The position numbers and the translations under genes were made by a program. From Glandiceps talaboti (lineage: Eukaryota; Hemichordata; Enteropneusta; Spengelidae), in NCBI RefSeq assembly GCF_964340395.1, contig NC_135563.1, positions 21,288,151 through 21,352,150 of the forward strand: 64,000 nt of DNA, given 5' to 3'. Of this stretch, positions 13,319 to 26,276 are shown one piece after another; the first letter of the stretch is position 1, and each line of letters begins with the position of its first letter. Under the pieces are notes generated by a model. The model searched no databases. It saw only the letters and a list, made by a program, of their open reading frames with translations, and was not told the DNA's origin.

Positions 13319-15494
13319 TGTCTATCTTTCTATTAGTTGTTATCTGGACACCAAACTGAAGAAAACATGTTTTTCTTACACCACTGGATTATATATAGTA
13401 TATGTATAAATTATTCACAGGAAGTTGATTCCCTCAAGATTAAAAACAGTCAGTATACCCTGTAATAATATCCTGTAAATGATACAAGGTATAGTATATG
13501 TCCTGCATTATTAAAAATATCAAATATTGCCCTTACGAATCTGTATGGTTCCACGTGACGTATTAACTTTCATGCATTTTTTATTCAGTTTTATAGACGC
13601 AACTATCGATGACTATAAAACATAGTGAGGGTTTACTATGCACACGACGAACAACAAATAACTATACTAGATTTGTATGTGTAATTATTGCTTTTTTTTG
13701 GTGTTTTAAAACCATGCAATATTAATTTAAGTCGGATGGCCACTAAACCCACCTTGGTACTTATAGATCTATCTTTATTTATACCTACATACATCCACCA
13801 AAACAACATCCCACCGGCCGCCAACCATATGGAAATATTTCTTTTAGCTATGCACGGATAATAACATGCATACATAATTTCACTATTATACAAACCGAAC
13901 CAACCAGCCATAATCCGAATCACGTCTGCTTCCATACATACGTATGAGTAGCCAAATTAACATTTACATTGTTGGGTGAATAAAATTGATGAAAATGACT
14001 TTTTTCTTAAGCAACGACAGCAGTATTTAGACCCCATCGTTGGAGTGACGCTTAATTAATTCGATTCACAACATTCACGAGTCAAGTCTCAGGTTTGTGA
14101 ATGAAATTTGACAAGAATGCAAGTTTGTGAGAATTAAAGTATTCGGGAACGTCAGATCTAATCTCGAAGGAATAAAAAAAGCCAAATCTCGACATAGAAA
14201 AGAACTGAGTAGTTGATTGTTTTTCAAGTCGGTAGCTGCTATTTTTATCCCAAATAGCACCCGATATATAACTCATCTGAAAGGGTATCAAACATTGATG
14301 TCAAAACCTAGCTAGGAATTACAAATTTGAATGACCTATAAGTTCAACCATCTTGTATAAACTACTTGTTTTTTCCATATAGAAATGCAAGTCAGTTACA
14401 ATAATAGTTATATTGCATTTACCACGTCCTCAAACATTTGAATTGATGTTATTGACTGACAGTAGTAATAATTTACAGTAGATACTCAGACATTCAGCTA
14501 TCCGAAAACGTGTAGGTAATAAATAGATGCTTCATCAGAAGTGTACACGTTTCAGTTTAAGTGTATATTATACTGTACAAGTGAAATGTTTGGACTTGCT
14601 GGCATGCTTAAACATTTGTGTACTATTGATTAAATATGAGCTATAGAACAAAATAGGAGCATTCACTAAAGGAGAGGTCGACTTTAATGTCATCTAATTT
14701 GAAACTCACGACGACATCACTTTAATATGGAGTATGAAAGAAACATCTTCCAGAAAGTAGCCTTATATCGTCCACTTAAAATCTACTTCTGAATAGAAAT
14801 GTTTCGTACAAACCTGTCTAGCTTAGGAATGAATTTGTAATGTTCTCTATACACTAATACAGTTAATTTTGTGATGCTGCTGTAAATAAATAAATGAATA
14901 CACCAAGTCTCACCTTCTGTACTCAGAATTGGTACTGTCATTGACATATTTATTGGAAGAAAAATATTGAATGTTTATAGTTTTATGGTTACATCCACCA
15001 TTTTCTCCTTATTTTGTTATAGTTGTCGTAATTTATAAAGTAGAGAGGTAAGATGTATACTTCCGTTTGGAGTAAAGTGATTTTAGAAAGTTGAATTTGA
15101 TATTGATAAATCACGACCTATAACTTATATTCACCTAAGGTGGACCATCTGACATCACAAGAGATCGATGCATCGCGTGTCATGATGGCAATATAAATGG
15201 TATTCTGGATCTATAAAATCTCATGTTTTACAAAGTATGAAAGGAGGACGCGGGTAAGGCTCATTTTATTTTAGCTGCATTTCTTTAGGCTTAGGGGACC
15301 TGGAAAAGTCATTAGAAGAGGCCTTACTTTCTACTCCAAATTCGCCATTATAACATTTCTATTTTGGAGAGGTGACATTTTTAAATCCCTCCCAAGGAAA
15401 GTGCGATGCAGTTAAGGCAAAAACAGCTTCACCTTTGTATCTGATGTATTACAGTGTCGTGCAACTTTGTCCAATTTTTATCATTCTCCTACAG
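13319..15494. other. AT-rich DNA, no gene recognised
   Basis: A 99-codon minus frame (13636-13935) is aromatic-rich but lies in AT-rich DNA without splice signals. A short AAATAAATAAATG run lies near 14.88 kb. A frame near 15.19 kb contains Cys-Ile-Ala-Cys-His but spans only 24 codons. None is called. Confidence 0.4.
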
Positions 15495-15584
15495 GCAATA
15501 CTGTCATTGGCCTTTATGTTAGACGGAGAAAAAAGTATGAACTGTGACTTCAGAACATGTACTTCAACAAAACGCTAAAATAAA
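15495..15584 (+). CDS. Candidate terminal exon with immediate AATAAA
   Basis: A very good acceptor-like tract (TTTTTATCATTCTCCTACAG) ends at 15494. The frame starting in phase 0 at 15495 is open for 27 codons to TAA at 15576-15578. AATAAA starts at the very next base, 15579-15584. The short peptide contains two cysteines and ends in a basic residue pair (TSTKR). The open frame also continues upstream through the acceptor, so the AG may be coincidental. No homologue is recognised. A 3' UTR this short would be unusual. Confidence 0.22.
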
Positions 15585-18000
15585 TCATGGATAGTTCTTT
15601 GAGTTAAAACATCTGGATGTTTAAAGGTATAGAAAGTTAGACTCGAACTGCTTCCCAGCAATACAAGCCGTGAGATTCCTGCATTACACTATATATGCAT
15701 TGGAAGAAACATGTTACGGATATTATCCCACAGTATCGGAACTGGGAATATAACTACTTTAATCTGAGTCATTGAAATATAGGGTCGGGAATGAAGACCT
15801 TAACAGTAATATAGTTTAATAGCCATGTTTGCATATAGTCAGAACTTAACACATTCATAACTACACTCGTTAATTATAAGTGGTTGATGCGACGTGTTAA
15901 TGAGTTAACAGCATTGTGAATACCCTGCTGTTGGTGCAATAGTAACAGTTACTATCATTGATGATTACGTGTACTAACTGTAAATATTGGAAAATTTGCA
16001 CTTTCATTGGTGAACTACTCTCTTGGGATTTCGAGGTTTGCATGCTAATAAATCTTTGCAACGGTTTTAGAAAACCATCAGGTCATCACCCCTCATTTAC
16101 TTAGGTCTCTGTTATTATCGCTACTTCCTGTGCTGAATGCATTGCAATTCTTAACTATGGGAGCTTGACAATCTAAGTAGACGACATGGTGAGAATAGAA
16201 AAGCTTCTCAATTGTATTTGGATAAACTCAAAATCAATTCAAGTTTTCCTTCATTTACCACAGTTTTGTAAAATTAGTATTCTATGCAGCTTGGTAATTG
16301 GTAAGGTACCGCTCTTCAATTGGTAATGATACCTCGAGTAAAGAATATAGCGAAAGTAACCTTTGCATGAAAAGGTTAATAATATTCCATTTACCTAGTA
16401 CTCATGAAACGAACTGGAAAATACTACCAACTATCCTATAGCTGATACATACCTTGGAAGCTTTCTATATACGTCTCTTGTATTCGCAAACGTGTAACAG
16501 TGGTGACATAAATTGATTTTATCGTCACTTTTCTTATAATTTGTAATATTTAAGATGTGTTTCTGAGCTATAAATCTTTAACAAGAAATGAAAGAATGCA
16601 AATAACTCTTAACAAACGCCATCAATATCTTAGAACCCAGCATGTTTGTTTACCATTCAGTTAAAATGTGTGCATTATTGTTGATTTCAAAAGACTCATA
16701 TTCCTTTCGGCATAAGAGCACAACAGATATTGCATATTCATATGTGTTGTATCCCCTTCTTGACATTTCGATATCAGTTTTCAGAAGATGTTGGCCGCCA
16801 TAGGAAATCAACTGAATATGGCCTTAACAAAATGGAAAATGCCCTTTAAGTAGCAAAGAGACTGAAAAGTGCAAGTCTAAACCTTTACAGAGCTTATTTT
16901 CATTTTTGTCTACTCTAAAACATATTATCATTCAAGCGAGAAAAAGTAGCTGCGAAGCATTTATAGCAAATTTCACGATCTGTTAATTTCGAGTATGATG
17001 TTAACTCTACTTTGCAATGAAACAAATCAAAGTGACTTCATTTCACAAATAAAAAGCCCATGAATGTAGCGACGTCAGGATATACAGTATACAAGCCAAA
17101 CTCTGTGTAAATGTATTTTGGGGCTATAAACGTGCTTGAACATTTCTTTTCAAAAAGTATATTTAAATAATTGTTCAAATTCTGTTATGTCTTAACACAT
17201 ATTTACATATATATACATGTATCTGTACCGTTAGTATTGGGTTGAGTATATGCCACATATCACTAGTGGAGTATACACATTCTAACATTTACTGACATAC
17301 ATGTTCTAATGGTATTTTGATTGAGTGTGCACATACATATGCCTCTAACTGAGCATACACATTGTACTATCCCAAACATATACTGACATATCGTATGTAC
17401 TGTAAGTACAGTTGTTTTTTTAAAATTTTTTTTTTAGGTTTTTCCAAGTTACTACTAGTAGTCTCTCAAGGGACTGGTATAATTCACTAGCACTCACATG
17501 TTTAGTAATCTTAAATATGAACACTAAGTTAATGTTTAACAGCAAACAAAGGTCCAAAGATTGCTCTAAGACAAATCCATTTGTCATGAATAATAATGAG
17601 GTCGTTTGTATGATGATCTCATCTCATCGATAATTTATAGCATGGTTAGACCATAGACCCTCTTCACTGATACAAGTCTCAGGGCTGTATGTGTTGATCA
17701 GACGCTTTCTCGGTCTAGTGTATACACCTGTAAAAGAGAGTGATGTGCTGCGATGGTACATATATAGATATACAGACTGTGATGAGTTATAGTCACCGTT
17801 GGTAAATAACACGTGCTGTAAATAAGTAGGTGTATGGGCTGTTTTGAGTAACAATTGTAACTATGTAAGTTTATGGGATGTGTTCAGTTACCCTGGTAAA
17901 TATGATATATTACTGTCTCCCCAATATACACTTTGTGACTGACGATCAGGTGCCCAACGGTTATATTGCCTATGTGGTATATATGCCTCACTTGATCAGC
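15585..18000. other. AT-rich DNA, no gene recognised
   Basis: Nothing recognisable is seen apart from T-rich and A-rich runs near 17.41-17.44 kb. A short CATAGACCCTC near 17.65 kb matches half of the palindromic element described at 51.86 kb but has no second half. Confidence 0.45.
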
Positions 18001-18350
<350 letters not shown>

Positions 18351-18352
<2 letters not shown>

Positions 18353-20402
18353 TAGGGGGCTGTGTTCATTTATGGTGGTAAATATATAGAGTGCACCCAT
18401 TTTGTTGAAAAATGATGGTTAATATGTAGGTGTACCATGAATTCTGAATGTCACATTCATATGGCCAGAGATAACATGATATCAAGTTACACTGACACTT
18501 CCTTTCGTTGTAATGAAAACATCGAATTAATATGAAGCAGACTGAGGTTGTATCTGTGCAGAAAATTGATCAGTACACTAGATTAGGTTAAATGTACAAT
18601 TGCACTTAATGGAGCTCATTTACCGGTGAAATGTCGGACATGTTATTGACATTAGTTTTCATTGACCGGATTCCATTGAAACTTATGCCAAGAAAAGTAA
18701 ACAGTCTGGTAAACAGCCTGGAGTGTTAACCAAATTCAAACAATATAATATGGATGATTTTGTCTACTGCACTTTCGACTTAGTCCATAAAATGCAATTG
18801 TACATTAAACCTAATTCAGTTCTCTGCACAAGTTTTCTGTCAACGCTTAAACCAGAAATGAGTAACGTGATATAAACAATAACCAAGACCATGAGCATGT
18901 ATGTATATTTCTATTGCTGCGTTAGCAATATGATATGAAATATACTGATTACAAATAACTAATGTCAAATATTAACGAAATGTGGGATTTACTTCAAGTA
19001 CAAATGCATTGAACATTTCAACGTAGTAAGTGGGTAATTGTATCACCTTTGTACATTTGGGGAAGACATAAGTATTGCCAGAGGGCAAAACATGTCAGTA
19101 GGAGACTGTCAATTATTCACCGTGTCCTCTGTTGACTCTATACTGCAAGGTAAAGTGTTTAATTCGTCAATTTACTTTGGAACTAAACTATTCGTTGCCA
19201 CTTTGGGATGTAATGAGCTTTTCCTGGCTCATCTCACAGCTGTGATAACGAATTTTAGCCTGAGGGTAAATGGTCATACTGGAAAGTTATGAATTCACTT
19301 GTGCATCCTATTTTTGCCCTATAATACTCCTGTGTATAGAGAATAGGTGAACAGTTTGAGCACAGGTGGTCGTCAATGCCAAATAATGAGCAATTTGTGA
19401 TCATAAACAGAATATACCCGAAATATCGAGTATTCAAAATGTAACTTTGAAGAACACTGAGATAATTACATGCAACGTATTTATCGAATATCAATAATCT
19501 TATAAATAAAGCAGACCTATAATTTAAGTAGTGATGTATGTATGTGTGTGTCAACGGTAACAACAACGTTTCCAATCTTCCAAAGATCTTTCAAACATAC
19601 AAATTCTTCACACAATCTACAATTTCTAAAATGGCACATTTGGAAGTGTCATTTTCACTTTACGTTTCACTTCAGATTCCTTTACTTTGACAGGGCCATA
19701 TTAACGTTCTATTGAAATTTTCTTCGAGGAGGTAACTGTCACCGTCAATTAGTGTACGAATTCATAACTTAAGCTTATTAGTAAGTAATCATCAAAGGGA
19801 AGTGTGCGATATAGTCCGTAGAAAACAAACACCATCTGAACCCTTTACTGGCTAATACCACGTTACCGTTGATAACCAACCACTGTGATCTGGTAGGTAT
19901 GTGAATGCTAGTGTATATGTGAATGTGAGAGACAAACATAAAATGGTATGATGAATATCGTCACGCCATCACAACAAGGAAGACATAGTATTTAGCAGGA
20001 ATTGTTCTTTAGCTATGCCTTGATTAAAAATGTTCCCAGTGAATGTTAACATCATTGCATACCATCGATGAAAATTAAAGATTTGAATTGAACATTACAA
20101 TTGTCTGGTGTTGTTAGTACAGTCAATGGCATAGGTATTTTCTCGACATTTTAGGATGCTATACTAAATTTTGTCATTGAATACACATAACTGACTTCAC
20201 TGTTTGAGTTATGACAAAGGCTTTTTGGTGTATTTCCTTCACTCTGTTACTTATTAGATTTTCTATCTTTATTTGAACTTTTGTTTAACTTCAACTGTCT
20301 TACCTGTCATGACATGGAATGATACGTCTGTTTAAGGCACTGTGCGCCAACTAAATCGTGCTTTCGGCCATACGTATTAAGTCAAATCTACCCGTTGTGC
20401 AG
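18351..20402. other. AT-rich DNA, no gene recognised
   Basis: Open frames of 84 (19038-19292, plus) and 106 codons (19255-19575, minus) overlap each other and have no supporting signals. No repeats are seen. Confidence 0.45.
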
Positions 20403-20621
20403 TTGTATCTTTCCGAATACCAAATTTGCCACTTTTCGAGAGGGCACGAGCATAAACAGGCTCTTCGTGAGGACAAGAATTTGGAAGTTATTTGAATCAA
20501 ATGGGTTCTCTTTTGCGGAAGCTTGCTTGTATTTAACCCTTCTGGATGAATTTCAAGGATGGAAACATTGGCTTTAAGAAGAGGATAGTATCATGCAACG
20601 GTCCATGGATAAATAAATAAA
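20403..20621 (+). CDS. Candidate terminal exon and poly(A) signals
   Basis: A pyrimidine-containing acceptor (CTACCCGTTGTGCAG) ends at 20402. The frame entered at codon position 3 is open to TAA at 20575-20577, giving about 57 residues. Overlapping AATAAA signals lie at 20612-20621, some 35 bases after the stop. GC is raised over the open stretch. The peptide has three tryptophans and is amphipathic near its end (LTLLDEFQGWKHWL). I do not recognise the family. A non-LTR retrotransposon fragment on the other strand begins 210 bp downstream. Chance is a real alternative. Confidence 0.35.
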
Positions 20622-20830
20622 AGAAAGTAGGCTTATCAGAATTCGGGCAAAGGATACTGCTATAACTTATATGTCTATTGTGTGACTTCCAGGTTTTAAT
20701 AAGTTATCTTGACTGAGAGGTTAACTTTCTGGGATCAGCAAATTACCACTGATATTAGCTCAGGTGGGTTAGCTATGGGGCACCTGGTCTGTAATGTAAT
20801 GGTCAAGGGTGTGTACATAACGATTGTGTT

Positions 20831-21049
20831 TTAGGTCGAAGATGAACATGCAAGTTTGAAGTTAACAAAGTTTGTAGATATCATGAATGTTAACTTTGTT
20901 AAAGGTAAGAGTAGATGGGCGAGATATTGAGAGAATGTTATGAGTCGAACAATCTTATTTTGTAGACGGAACAGTGAGTCCAGAGCAGTTGGATAAGTGT
21001 TTCCCCAGATTTCAACACAGTAAATAGGTGGGGGAGAAATGTTGCATAT
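20831..21049 (-). pseudogene. Non-LTR retrotransposon reverse-transcriptase fragment (CR1/Jockey-like)
   Basis: The minus strand encodes a 72-residue open fragment between two stops. It contains YCVEIWGNTYPTALDSLFRL followed by QNKIVRLI, which is the pattern that follows the catalytic palm in CR1/Jockey-type LINE reverse transcriptases (xYCxxVWGNTY, then LxxLQNKxxRxI). Just downstream the expected N-I-H-D-I-Y-K continuation appears in the neighbouring frame, so a frameshift has occurred. No start, catalytic box or 3' tail is visible, so this is a short dead remnant. Confidence 0.85.
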
Positions 21050-22193
21050 TTACCAGTAAAATATCAAAAAGTATAAGAAAATAAAAACCCTAAAATAGAT
21101 CAAAAGGTATTCACTTTAACGTTAAGAGTTACACTCTTGTAATATGTACGTACGGATCCAATGAATATATTTCCTGTACATGGACGTTAACTTGGTGCAT
21201 GAGGCCATGAGAGTGGCACAGGTGGCGTTATATCGCATATTAGTTTTTCTATTCCAGCCACACACGGAAAATAAAGGGGATACAAATTCAGTGTTATGAT
21301 ATCCTGGTAACCCCCGTACAATGAAATAATAATGAGTATGTCTTTAAAACTGCGCCAAAGGCAACGTTCCTGCCCTTTGCTATGCCATGTAGTCCAATTA
21401 GGTTTATAGAATAGCCCACATAAATGTTCTACTATGTAGTGACATAAGGCGTTCTATTAACAACCCCTAGCGGTTTCATGTGGTCGGATGAAAGTAAACC
21501 GAATGAGTATGTTAAGGGAAGCTATCACGGTTCCAAACCCATTGCTGCTAAGTAATGTTCATAATGCATTGTTGTTCATCAACTTCATTCTCAAAGATGA
21601 GGTGATACTTTTCATAAACTTCACAAACTGAACTTCCTCACTTGCCGTTTATTACAAAAATTGTAAATGCATCTATCAATAAATTTAATAAATTGTAAAC
21701 ATATAAAATAACTGTATTATGGGCAAATTTATTGAAATACATTAAAAGGACACTTCATTCAGGCCTTTAAATCTTACCTTATGTGATATTCATTAAGTCA
21801 TTACACATGTTCATGTTCGTATCATATTTATCGTCCAATTTCTATTTCACTTTGACCTTCTTTTGGAGTCATTCTAATACAAACGAAGCACTTGTGAAAT
21901 GCATGTCAAAACCCATATGCTATTGTAAAGTTATTAAAATCAAGAGGTATGAAAGGATTTGTATAATTATATGTGTCATGTTGCTTGTGTTGGAGATGTT
22001 TGTAAATGAGAAACATTCTGAACATATGTTATTAACACATCCCCTTCAACAGCAACGTGGAGGAAACATGTAAACACGTACATATGTCCTTCTGTTTCTA
22101 TTGAAAGAATGTAATTATTGTTAGTTAATAGTACACATGCAAGTACTGTAACTCGATACACATATGCTTATATCGAAGGCTTTTAGAGGATAC
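21050..22193. other. AT-rich DNA, no gene recognised
   Basis: The part upstream of the reverse-transcriptase fragment (21.05-21.12 kb on minus) may be its degraded continuation but is full of stops. A 72-codon minus frame near 21.13-21.35 kb has no supporting signals. Confidence 0.4.
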
Positions 22194-22269
22194 CGATGGC
22201 AACAAAACATTCGCCAATTTCAATATTTTCGATGAGAATATGCTGATAGTTCTCTGATGTTCAAGATGA
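22194..22269 (-). CDS. Weak candidate internal exon
   Basis: On the minus strand a T-rich acceptor (GGGGTTTTTTCAG) precedes 22269 and a donor-like TCG|GTATCC follows 22194. The 76 bases are open in one frame (about 25 residues), and that frame continues open well past the donor. GC is only slightly raised. The protein is unrecognised. The acceptor is the main reason to note it. Confidence 0.2.
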
Positions 22270-24466
22270 CTGAAAAAACCCCTGAAAATAGATTTTTCGT
22301 CATGATATTGAAGGTTAATAACAAGGACTCATGCACAATTTGTATTTGCCGTATATGATATCTACCATTGAAAGAGCCAGAAAACAACATAGATGGAAAA
22401 CGTTGCTTGAATATTTAATAACATAATAGTATGGCGGTCATAATATGAATTTTCCATGTATACTGAGAATGTTTATGTTAGGCCACTCCATCGTTCAAAT
22501 TACAAGATTTAGAAGAAAATACACACAAAGTGTTTTTGATAATGTCTGGGAACCACAGTAAAAGAGGAGGGGAAGTTTTGAAAATTTGAAAAGCTTTCGT
22601 TATATTTACTATATAATTTGGTTGGCAACCCTGGTAAAATGCCTGAGGAACTCAGTTAGATTTTACCTGGTTACTGGCCTTAACAAATAACTAGTATATT
22701 ACATAAATGAGATAAAAACATATCTTGGGCGTGAAATGCCTTTTATTAAAAGCTACGAAATTATACACTTCATAACCTGTTCGTGTTTAATGAAGATGGT
22801 CTTGTTTACATCATAATGGAGCCATCGGCATTACGAATACTCAGAACACGTCGTAACCACCACTAACTCTGTAATGGGTAGACATATGGCAGTACGATCT
22901 TTCAGACACAATAAGATAACATCATTTTAATGATGACTGTTTCGAGTTTGCGTTTTTGCGATGTGCTTTGCTAAGATAAAAGACACACCGCATGTTATCG
23001 TCCAACACTAAAGATTTATAACACGTTCCAAAAGCTACACGAGCCATTGGGATGTTGATGTCCTCTAAAATAACAAAGCATAGCTGAAAGCGTAACAGGG
23101 ATTACCTAATCGTTTTAGTATACGTCCATTGATTTACGTCATTGAATCGTTTTGCCTTAACATCTCTTACTTGTACGTACATACTCTTCAATAAGAAGAA
23201 TAATGCATACACTATTTGATATGCACCTTATGTCCATTTTGTAATTAGTCTGGAGGTTTACCATTGAACGCGTAAAGAAGTTGATCGATGATTTAATGAC
23301 TGGTTAATGATATCTTTAACTAGTGTAATATATATTGCTATTGGATAACACAAGCCTATATAAAATAATGGTGTTTTTTTCTGTGACATTTGCTATTCTG
23401 TTAAAATCTTACTTAAATGCCCCGTACTGTTTTCTGTTTTGTGTTACAGAGTTGTCCATGTTGAATAAGACTTACTATTCACACTTTCAAATTATGTGAT
23501 ATCCATAAAATCACGCGTTCCTGTGTACGAACACGTACACAGTGACGTAGTCTGTGTGAATATTAGATGTATACATATAGCCAACGGTTAAAAAAAGTCT
23601 TGATAGATCTAAAGTGGATGTTTGAGTAATTCTCAAGAATGGTTCTCTGATACATTGAATCGTGCAAATACTGTAGTAATGTGTTTGCTGAAATTTGTAA
23701 ATTCTAAAATCGGTTTTATACTTCAAGCTGACAAAACGATTCTTAATACACACAGAGAAAAGGTGATCAATTTCTACTAACAAGAATATGTTACTGCTAC
23801 TCAGTATCTTACGTATGTATTTTACGTACACCTTTATCTTGTAATGTCACATCCCCCTCATGAGGTCAAATCTCTACAAGATCATATTAGACAACCGTTT
23901 ATAATAATTATTTCATTTTTATTGCCATTTTGCATTTTTAACATTCAAAATATGTATCATCAACAGCTAAATAATGTTTGAACTTGAAGATTTTTCAAGA
24001 ATACTTGTTTGATACAAACATCTCTCCCAGCATCCAAAGTACTCGAATAATAATAAAGTCTTTCTGACGCTATTTTGTGCTTGTTGATCGGGAGACAACG
24101 ATTTCATCAAGAATAAGAAGTTTTTTCATAATTACAATAATACCACATGTGTTTTACTCTAGTCGACATGAAAGTAAATATGTTATACTAGAAACCCACT
24201 TCCTTTATATATACTCAGCTGCTATTTTATTGAAACATAATTTCAGTAACAAAATATTAATTAACTTCGATAACTTAGTCCAAAATAATATGCAGATTTG
24301 ATAGTGCAGACAGAGTATATATTTACATTTCTTTTAGCAGACACTGTACAGCCACGCTGAATTGCTTTAACATATTACCATTGTGTGTTTGGCAGTCCGT
24401 GTGCAAAAGTACATAATCTACATACATGCCTATGTATACGCAGAAAAGCAGGAAGGGAGATTGGCA
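22270..24466. other. AT-rich DNA, no gene recognised
   Basis: A strong acceptor-like TGTTTTGTGTTACAG ends at 23449, but the only open frame after it is 14 codons. A 106-codon minus frame (23511-23831) has no other support. Confidence 0.4.
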
Positions 24467-24529
24467 GATGGATGGATGGATGGATGAATGAATGGATGGA
24501 TGAGTGAGTGGGCGAGTGAGTGGATGGAC
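24467..24529. repeat. (GGAT)n / GAGT imperfect microsatellite
   Basis: GATG-type tetranucleotides with GAAT and GAGT variants cover about 60 bases. Confidence 0.9.
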
Positions 24530-25369
24530 GAACTGACCGACAACATTACAAAAAGAATGATTATTGTCATATTGTTATCAAATCGGATAAAACGAATGTT
24601 TATTTTGATTTGAGCTGTATATACTCCTGTTGTTCAAACATGCACCAGAAGCTAGGCATTAACTTGAATGAACATTTGTTGATATTAGTGCCTACGTATA
24701 GTCAGTAGACTCGATAATTGCGTGAGAACTTAATTTTAAGTAGACTATTTGGTAGTCACTAATACACCCATCTGTCACAATGATTTTCGTTTATTTTATT
24801 GTCCCTTTTAAGGTGTAGATTAACATATAAATGGTGACAGATAAAAACCGACGTAATACAGGACACATAAAAAACCATTCCGTCTAACTTTATCGCCAGC
24901 GGCAACTGAAAAACTCATCTAGAGAATATATTCCCGTGTTTACAAAGCTAGAAATAATTATTCTCAGAATCATCGCAAAACGCCCTTTGGAATATTTTTA
25001 CTTTCATATTTCGAATAGAGATGTGCTTGACGTAAATATAAAATGTACTCAATGATACATGCTTTCATTTCCTATGTACAAATTAAAATATTGTGAACAA
25101 GATTTATATCCGTTGGTCAATACATAGTTGTTATCATTATTACTTTACACACTTTAAGCTATTCACTCGGCGAAACTTACAATAAACATGCAAAGCAATT
25201 GCAGGGATTAGATAGGATATTAAAGATGTCTGATAAAGTCAGGCAAATAACGTCCTTCCCTCCCTCTTCATCCGGATACTTCTTAGCTAAAGAGTTTATT
25301 GGCACGCTACCCATTTCATTAATCTTCTCTCTAGCTGTCTGCCTCTGTGTGTCTATCTTTGTGCCTGTA
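24530..25369. other. AT-rich DNA, no feature seen
   Basis: No array, inverted repeat or exon-like signal is visible. Confidence 0.5.
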
Positions 25370-25446
<77 letters not shown>

Positions 25447-25490
25447 GCGCCTCTCCCCCTCTCTCTCTTTCTCTCTTTCTCCCTCCCTCG
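25370..25490. repeat. (CTGT)n followed by CT-rich tract
   Basis: About twenty copies of CTGT (25370-25447) run into a CT/CCCT-rich tract to about 25490. The Cys-Leu-Ser-Val frames through it are repeat artefacts. Confidence 0.95.
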
Positions 25491-25715
25491 CGGATACGTT
25501 GGCGATGTTATGCACAGAGCATTCTCATAATTATACGTTTGTGAAACTGTGGTTGACTCAAAATTGTCTGTGTGAAGTCACCTTTTTTCACTCCTTGGAA
25601 TCACTATTACTAACGGAAAGAGACATTTTCGGGTAATTTACCCAGTGATTAGATTTTGGCATAACAAAAGGTATTTACTCACCAACCATATAAGAGTTAC
25701 TAATCTTCCTGTTAG

Positions 25716-25856
25716 ACGGACGAAGATTGAACGAATGCTGGGTGATGCATTGACTCACATCGCGATCAGTCGGTCTATGCGACATGCGGCAGCCGAACGT
25801 TACTGGAAGCTCGATATCGGAACGAACTAATTGTATGTCAGTATGTTATGAATAAA
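25716..25856 (+). CDS. Candidate terminal exon with branch point and poly(A) signal
   Basis: The sequence before 25716 reads TACTAAT, then TCTTCCTGTTAG, a branch-point-like heptamer at normal spacing from an acceptor. From 25716 (codon position 3) the frame is open for 37 codons to TAA at 25828-25830, and AATAAA lies at 25851-25856. GC over the open stretch is about 50 percent, with many CpG dinucleotides in an otherwise CpG-poor region. The peptide is basic and helical-looking (RTKIERMLGDALTHI). I do not recognise it. The cluster of signals makes a real 3' end plausible, but upstream exons were not found. Confidence 0.4.
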
Positions 25857-26150
25857 GCACCGGGCATGCGCAAATGCCACATAGATTAGAATAGTTATAA
25901 AAGTAGTACAGCACGATGTGTTACACAACTTGTAAATAGCACGTACAAAGAGACCTCTACTTTGAAGTATGTCCATGCAATCAAGGATTTCTACTTAGTG
26001 TTTCAATATGAGCATATACAATTAAAGCTGGGTGTTGTTTCAGATCCTATGAGTACCATTAATGTGTTCATATGCTATTTAGTATTTCTATTACCGCCTT
26101 ACATCTGAATGACAAACCCGTTCATCTGTAATACTAGCTTTTTTTTCGTT
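25857..26150. other. AT-rich DNA between exon candidate and minisatellite
   Basis: Nothing is seen except an acceptor-like TGTTGTTTCAG near 26.04 kb followed by an 18-codon hydrophobic frame, which is too short to call. Confidence 0.4.
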
Positions 26151-26276
26151 CGGGGGCAGTTGTCCTTCGGCGGCAGTTGTCCAGGGGGCAATTGTCTGGG
26201 GGACAGTTGTCCTTCGGGGGCAATTGTCCGGGGGGCAGTTGTCCTTCGGGGGCAATTGTCCGGGGGGCAGTTGTCC
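26151..26276. repeat. GC-rich minisatellite, dimeric CAGTTGTCC / CAATTGTCC unit
   Basis: Alternating CAGTTGTCC and CAATTGTCC cores are separated by TTCGGGGG and GGGGGG, giving a ~32-34-bp dimer repeated about three and a half times. The array is far more GC-rich than its surroundings, with strand-biased G runs. Both strands are open through it (Pro/Cys/Gln-rich on minus), which follows from the composition. No flanking gene structure is seen, so it is treated as non-coding. Confidence 0.93.

Noticed and set aside
13002-13409. Three overlapping 85-113 codon His/Ser/Leu/Thr frames
   Set aside because: They are translations of a CTCA/CCCA array in all three frames and have no coding evidence.
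13636-13935. 99-codon minus-strand hydrophobic, Trp-rich frame
   Set aside because: No raised GC, splice or start context, and frames of this length are expected by chance here.
15170-15230. Cys-Ile-Ala-Cys-His frame resembling a haem-binding CxxCH
   Set aside because: The frame spans only 24 codons in AT-rich DNA. CxxCH arises readily by chance and nothing else supports a cytochrome.
17650-17663. Third copy of the TAGACCCT palindrome
   Set aside because: Only the left word CATAGACCCTC is present, with no second arm and no flanking direct repeat.
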